Of a stretch of 64,000 nucleotides of DNA, positions 61,175-64,000 are shown piece after piece. The translations under genes were made by a program, and so were the position numbers. This DNA is from Allorhizobium borbori (GTDB taxonomy: Bacteria > Pseudomonadota > Alphaproteobacteria > Rhizobiales > Rhizobiaceae), in contig NZ_JACIDU010000007.1 in assembly GCF_014196535.1 (NCBI RefSeq), positions 124,001 to 188,000 on the forward strand. The letters run 5' to 3'. Position 1 is the stretch's first letter. The number at the start of each line of letters is the position of its first letter. Under the pieces are notes generated by a model, which saw only the letters and a list, made by a program, of their open reading frames with translations, was not told the DNA's origin and searched no databases.

Positions 61175-61330
61175 TCATGTCTTGGTTGGGTGGATCAGGT
61201 CTGCCGGTCGATGTTCCCAGCAAAACCACCTCGGCGGTGCTTTCGGTGGGGGCGAAAACCCAAAGCCGCCCCAAGCCTTGCAACCAGCGTGCTCGCAGTA
61301 ATGGTTCTCGTGGATCTGGTCGTCGCTCAT
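61175..61330 (-). CDS. Small Cys/His-rich protein, zinc-binding candidate
   Basis: The 51-residue protein has CEHAGCKAWGGFGFS and WFCWEHRPAD, a C-x-H-x2-C...C-x2-H pattern expected to bind zinc. GGGGG lies 6 nt upstream of the ATG. Similar short sequences recur in rhizobial phages. It is divergent from the higBA operon. Confidence 0.65.
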   Translation of the reverse strand: MSDDQIHENHYCEHAGCKAWGGFGFSPPPKAPPRWFCWEHRPADLIHPTKT

Positions 61331-61433
61331 CATGTGCCCCCGTTGTCGCGCCAGTAGTGCTCTACCCGGAGCGCGGCAATAGCAAAAACAATGCGTCCTT
61401 GAAATCCGTATCTCGTGATGATACATATTGCGC

Positions 61434-61715
61434 ATGATCCGCTCATTCAGAGACAAGGTGACCGAGCAGGTCGCGCATGGGCAGAACCCAAAGGGCTTTC
61501 CCGCTGATTTGTTGAATGTGGCACGGCGCAAGCTGGTCATGCTCGATAATGCCGCCGTTCTTGACGACTTGCGTGTGCCGCCTGCCAATCGGCTTGAGGC
61601 CCTGAAGGGTGACCGGGCTGGTCAGTATTCGATCCGCGTGAATGACCAGTTCCGGCTCTGCTTCCGCTGGGTTGATGGGAATGCGGAAGACGTTGAATTC
61701 GTCGATTACCACTGA
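61434..61715 (+). CDS. higB: HigB-type toxin
   Basis: The 93-residue protein fits the RelE/HigB (GraT-like) fold: MIRSFRDKVTEQVAHGQN, RRKLVMLDNAAVLDDLRVPPANRLEALKGDRAGQYSIRVNDQFRLCFRW. It would cut mRNA at the ribosome when free. The order is toxin before antitoxin, typical for HigBA. No clear Shine-Dalgarno before the ATG. Confidence 0.92.
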   Translation: MIRSFRDKVTEQVAHGQNPKGFPADLLNVARRKLVMLDNAAVLDDLRVPPANRLEALKGDRAGQYSIRVNDQFRLCFRWVDGNAEDVEFVDYH

Positions 61716-61726
61716 AGGAGATAGCC

Positions 61727-62017
61727 ATGACCCTGCTTGCTTTCGCTATCCATCCCGGCGAAATACTCGATGAAGAGTTCTTGAAGCCGCTGAACATGAG
61801 CGCTGGCGCTCTGGCAAAGCGGCTTGATGTGCCGCGTACCCGTATTGAGCGGATCGTGAAGGGTGACACCGCCCTGACGGCTGATACGGCTCTGCGGCTC
61901 TCCGCCTTCTTCGGCAACACGCCTGAGTTCTGGCTGAACCTTCAGCGGACCTACGATCTTGCCCAAGCGAGAAAGGTGCTCGATGTTTCGCACATTCGCC
62001 CGCTGGTGGCCGCTTGA
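61727..62017 (+). CDS. higA: HigA antitoxin
   Basis: The 96-residue protein has the HigA opening HPGEILDEEFLKPLNMSAGALAKRLDVPRTRIERIVKGDTALTADTALRLSAFFGNTPEFWLNLQ, a helix-turn-helix regulator that binds the toxin and represses its promoter. It lies 11 nt after higB and overlaps the integrase gene by 4 nt. Confidence 0.94.
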   Translation: MTLLAFAIHPGEILDEEFLKPLNMSAGALAKRLDVPRTRIERIVKGDTALTADTALRLSAFFGNTPEFWLNLQRTYDLAQARKVLDVSHIRPLVAA

Positions 62018-63204
62018 GCGTCCGCAAGCGTGAATGGACCACGCCGAAAGGCGAGAAGAAAACCGCCTGGGTCGTCGATTACGTCGACACGCTCGGCAAG
62101 CGCCGGCTGAAAACATTCAAGCTAAAGAAGCTGGCGGATCAATTCGCCGCTACGGCCTCTGTGGAGGTCAGGGAAGGCGTTCACGTCGCGGATAGCGCAT
62201 CGGTCACGGTAGAGAAGGCTGGCGCTCTGTGGATCGCGTCGGGCGAAAGCGCGGGCCTTGAGCGCTCGACCATCAATCAGCGCAAGAGCCACCTTGAAAA
62301 CCATATCGTTCCGTTGATCGGCCAAACGCTGCTTTCCAAGCTGACGGTACCTGTCGTGCGCGAGTTCGAGGACAAGATGCGCGGCGAGGGGCGGTCACCG
62401 ATGATGGTGAAGAAGATCCTCACGTCGCTGGGCTCGATCCTTTCTGATGCTAGCGAACGTGGCCTTGCGGTTCGCAATCCGGTTCGGGACATTCGCAGCA
62501 GCCGCAAGGGGCGCGAGAGACGGCAGGAGAGGCGCCAGAAGAGCCGCGTTGAGGTTGGGATAGATATTCCCACCAAAGACGAGGTGAGGGCGCTCGTGGC
62601 CGCTCTGGAGCCCAATTGGCGGCCTTTGCTGATCACGGCGATCTTCACCGGCATGCGCTCATCAGAGCTTCGCGGTTTGCGGTGGAAGGACGTGGACTTT
62701 GACCGATTCGAAATCACGGTGAGCCAGCGCGCAGATGAGTTCCGTGAAATAGGGGCACCGAAGTCCGAAGCCGGCAAGCGAACGATCCCCGTGCCGCCGG
62801 TGGTAATCAACACCCTGAAAGAACACAAGCTGAAGCACGGCAAGGCAAAGCTGGTTTTCGGCAATCCCGACGGTGAGCCCAGGTCGCACACGAACATCAT
62901 CAACAAGGGACTGATTCCCGCCATGCTACGGGCCGGCGTGACGGTGGACACTGGCGACAAGGACAAGAACGGCAACCCCATCCTGAAGGCCAAGTACACA
63001 GGTCTGCACTCCCTGCGGCATTTCTATGCAAGCTGGTTGATTAACCGGAAGGAAGATGGCGGGCTCGGTCTGCCGTTGAAAATGGTTCAGGAACGGCTCG
63101 GCCATGCCTCGGTTGTGATGACGATGGACGTCTATGGACACCTGTTCCCAAGGCAGGATGACGGGACAGAACTGGCACAAGCGGCGAACATCCTGCTCAA
63201 CTGA
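62014..63204 (+). CDS. int: Tyrosine recombinase integrase
   Basis: The 396-residue protein has an N-terminal arm-binding part, a SAM-like core-binding domain and the catalytic domain with Arg in TGMRSSELRGL, HSLRHFYASW, GHASVVMTMDVYGH (nucleophile Tyr). It starts at TTG in a TTGA overlap with higA and ends 60 nt before attR. It integrates the phage at tRNA-Cys. Confidence 0.95.
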   Translation: MSVRKREWTTPKGEKKTAWVVDYVDTLGKRRLKTFKLKKLADQFAATASVEVREGVHVADSASVTVEKAGALWIASGESAGLERSTINQRKSHLENHIVPLIGQTLLSKLTVPVVREFEDKMRGEGRSPMMVKKILTSLGSILSDASERGLAVRNPVRDIRSSRKGRERRQERRQKSRVEVGIDIPTKDEVRALVAALEPNWRPLLITAIFTGMRSSELRGLRWKDVDFDRFEITVSQRADEFREIGAPKSEAGKRTIPVPPVVINTLKEHKLKHGKAKLVFGNPDGEPRSHTNIINKGLIPAMLRAGVTVDTGDKDKNGNPILKAKYTGLHSLRHFYASWLINRKEDGGLGLPLKMVQERLGHASVVMTMDVYGHLFPRQDDGTELAQAANILLN

Positions 63205-63206
63205 AC

Positions 63207-63230
63207 GCGACATGGTCGCGACAAGATGCC
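63207..63230. other. Candidate integrase arm-type sites, right end
   Basis: GCGACATG (63207-63214) is like the GCAACATG pair near attL, and the reverse complement of 63217-63229 matches 26116-26128 in 12 of 13 bases. Confidence 0.4.
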
Positions 63231-63264
63231 GAAAAGCGATTTAAAAACAATAGTGGCTGGAAGC

Positions 63265-63310
63265 CTGCAAATCCTTGCACCCGAGTTCGATTCTCGGCGA
63301 GGCCTCCAAT
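63265..63310 (+). repeat. attR (46-bp core)
   Basis: Identical to 26005-26050. It is the displaced 3' half of tRNA-Cys and lacks the acceptor 5' strand and D arm, so it is not a second tRNA gene. Confidence 0.95.
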
Positions 63311-63366
63311 TTCCCTTATTATTTTGACGTGACGCCAAGGTTCCCGGAACTATCGTCTTGGTGCGC

Positions 63367-63999
63367 CTATTCGCAGGCTTTTTCGATGCGTTGCAGGGAC
63401 TGGCTGATATTGGCGAGGTCGAACTCGGCGTAGATCAGGTTGCGGTCGCGCAATCTGAGGAAGAGGCCGGCATTGTCGGGAAGCTTCTTTAGGAAGGCAA
63501 CTGCTTCGGCGGTGGACCATAAGCCAACTCCCGTGCCATCGTCGGCCGTGCGCCAGCGATAGGTGGCGACCTTGCCGTTGTCGATGCGCAGGGTGACTTC
63601 CGTGCGTTCGTCCCAGATGGCTGTGTCCGCACTGACAAAGAAGCTGATGGCGTCGTTTTCACAGCGCATCTTGAGGCGAGGGATGACCGGATTTTCACCG
63701 TTGGCGGCAGCAGGGCGGGGATCGAGCGTGGCCACGAGCGCAACATGCACGCCCCCCTTCGCGACTTCTTCCGAAAAGTGCCAGCCATGGGGTGGTTCCG
63801 GAGGTGGAGTGTTCGGTGCGGCAGCGGTATGCGGTGCCGGGTCCTGCAGATCGGCTGCGGCCGTGTCTCCCATGCGTGCAAGAAGTTCGCTGGTGCTCGA
63901 GGCTCCGTCCAGCGTCGCTATCCGCAGGAGCCGGTTATCGGGCAGGGATAGTCGGGCGCAGTCCGATTCGCTGGCGGACAGGGCAAGGCTCAGCGCCAT
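63367..63999 (-). CDS. Conserved protein with VasI/TagO-like C-terminal region (5' end at the window edge)
   Basis: The visible 210 residues have a Ser/Ala-rich opening (MALSLALSASESDCARL) that looks like the end of a signal peptide, a Pro-rich linker and a C-terminal beta domain (SFFVSADTAIWDERTEVTLRIDNGKVATYRWRTADD) similar to type VI-associated VasI/TagO proteins. The first Met is at the very edge, so the true start may be outside. No secretion genes are visible nearby. Confidence 0.5.
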   Translation of the reverse strand: MALSLALSASESDCARLSLPDNRLLRIATLDGASSTSELLARMGDTAAADLQDPAPHTAAAPNTPPPEPPHGWHFSEEVAKGGVHVALVATLDPRPAAANGENPVIPRLKMRCENDAISFFVSADTAIWDERTEVTLRIDNGKVATYRWRTADDGTGVGLWSTAEAVAFLKKLPDNAGLFLRLRDRNLIYAEFDLANISQSLQRIEKACE

Positions 64000-64000
64000 C

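Larger units (their letters stand above)
26005..63310. mobile_element. 37-kb P22-like podovirus prophage in tRNA-Cys
   Basis: The element is bounded by a perfect 46-bp direct repeat of the tRNA-Cys 3' half. It contains an integrase beside attR, a CI/Cro-type switch, early genes, terminase, portal, scaffold, coat, gp4- and gp10-like proteins, ejection proteins, tail fibres, lysis genes and a tail spike, and no tape-measure or sheath gene. That is the gene set of a short-tailed (podovirus) temperate phage. All major genes are open, so it may be inducible. I recognise no replicative helicase, primase or polymerase. Confidence 0.95.

Noticed and set aside
63265-63310. Second tRNA-Cys at the right prophage end
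   Set aside because: Only the 3' half from the anticodon loop is present; there is no D arm or 5' acceptor strand, so this is attR.

Overview
The window is alphaproteobacterial, family Rhizobiaceae, most likely Agrobacterium or Rhizobium. The evidence is a 2,045-residue homologue of the growth pole ring protein (GPR/RgsE), the CckA cell-cycle kinase with a divergent FliO-family gene, a one-cysteine DksA, and high-GC coding throughout.

Positions 1-25,974 are ordinary chromosome. In order they hold the 3' end of an ABC-transporter auxiliary lipoprotein gene, a Gdx/SugE exporter, gpr, a stand-alone Hpt protein, a 2Fe-2S ferredoxin, a DUF922 protein, folP, ycjX-ycjF, sixA, dksA, a FliO-family gene, cckA, a PilZ protein, a DUF1203 protein, an OmpA-family protein, a cysK-alaX-sseA operon (SseA is fused to a GNAT domain), a photolyase, tRNA-Asn and a small membrane protein. 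The segment ends at an intact tRNA-Cys(GCA).

Positions 26,005-63,310 are one complete-looking 37-kb prophage in the 3' half of tRNA-Cys. It is bounded by a perfect 46-bp direct repeat (attL 26005-26050, attR 63265-63310), and the tyrosine integrase sits beside attR. The layout from left to right is: small left-end genes; a leftward operon with a BRO-type antirepressor and a Tat-signal protein; a CI-like repressor with GTGC-N6-GCAC operators and a divergent Cro-like gene; and an early operon in which every junction is a 4-nt stop/start overlap, including an RNase HI with an unknown N-terminal domain. Next come an ORF-free stretch with a phage tRNA-Gly(UCC), and a second switch made of an XRE regulator, a 22-residue ORF and paired palindromes. 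Then follows a P22-like podovirus morphogenesis block: terminase, portal, scaffold, coat, gp4- and gp10-like proteins and three ejection-type proteins. An accessory cassette (lipoprotein; Panacea-domain protein plus small membrane protein) lies between two near-identical terminators. After it come tail fibre genes, lysis genes (GH24 endolysin, Rz with nested Rz1, holin candidates), an SGNH-hydrolase tail spike, and a HigBA-integrase unit.

After attR the chromosome resumes with the 3' part, possibly all, of a leftward gene with a VasI/TagO-like region. The most notable candidates are the Panacea/membrane-protein pair as a possible toxin-antitoxin system, the HigBA-integrase coupling, the repressor that lacks the S24 catalytic lysine beside an antirepressor gene, and the palindrome-controlled XRE/tiny-ORF switch.
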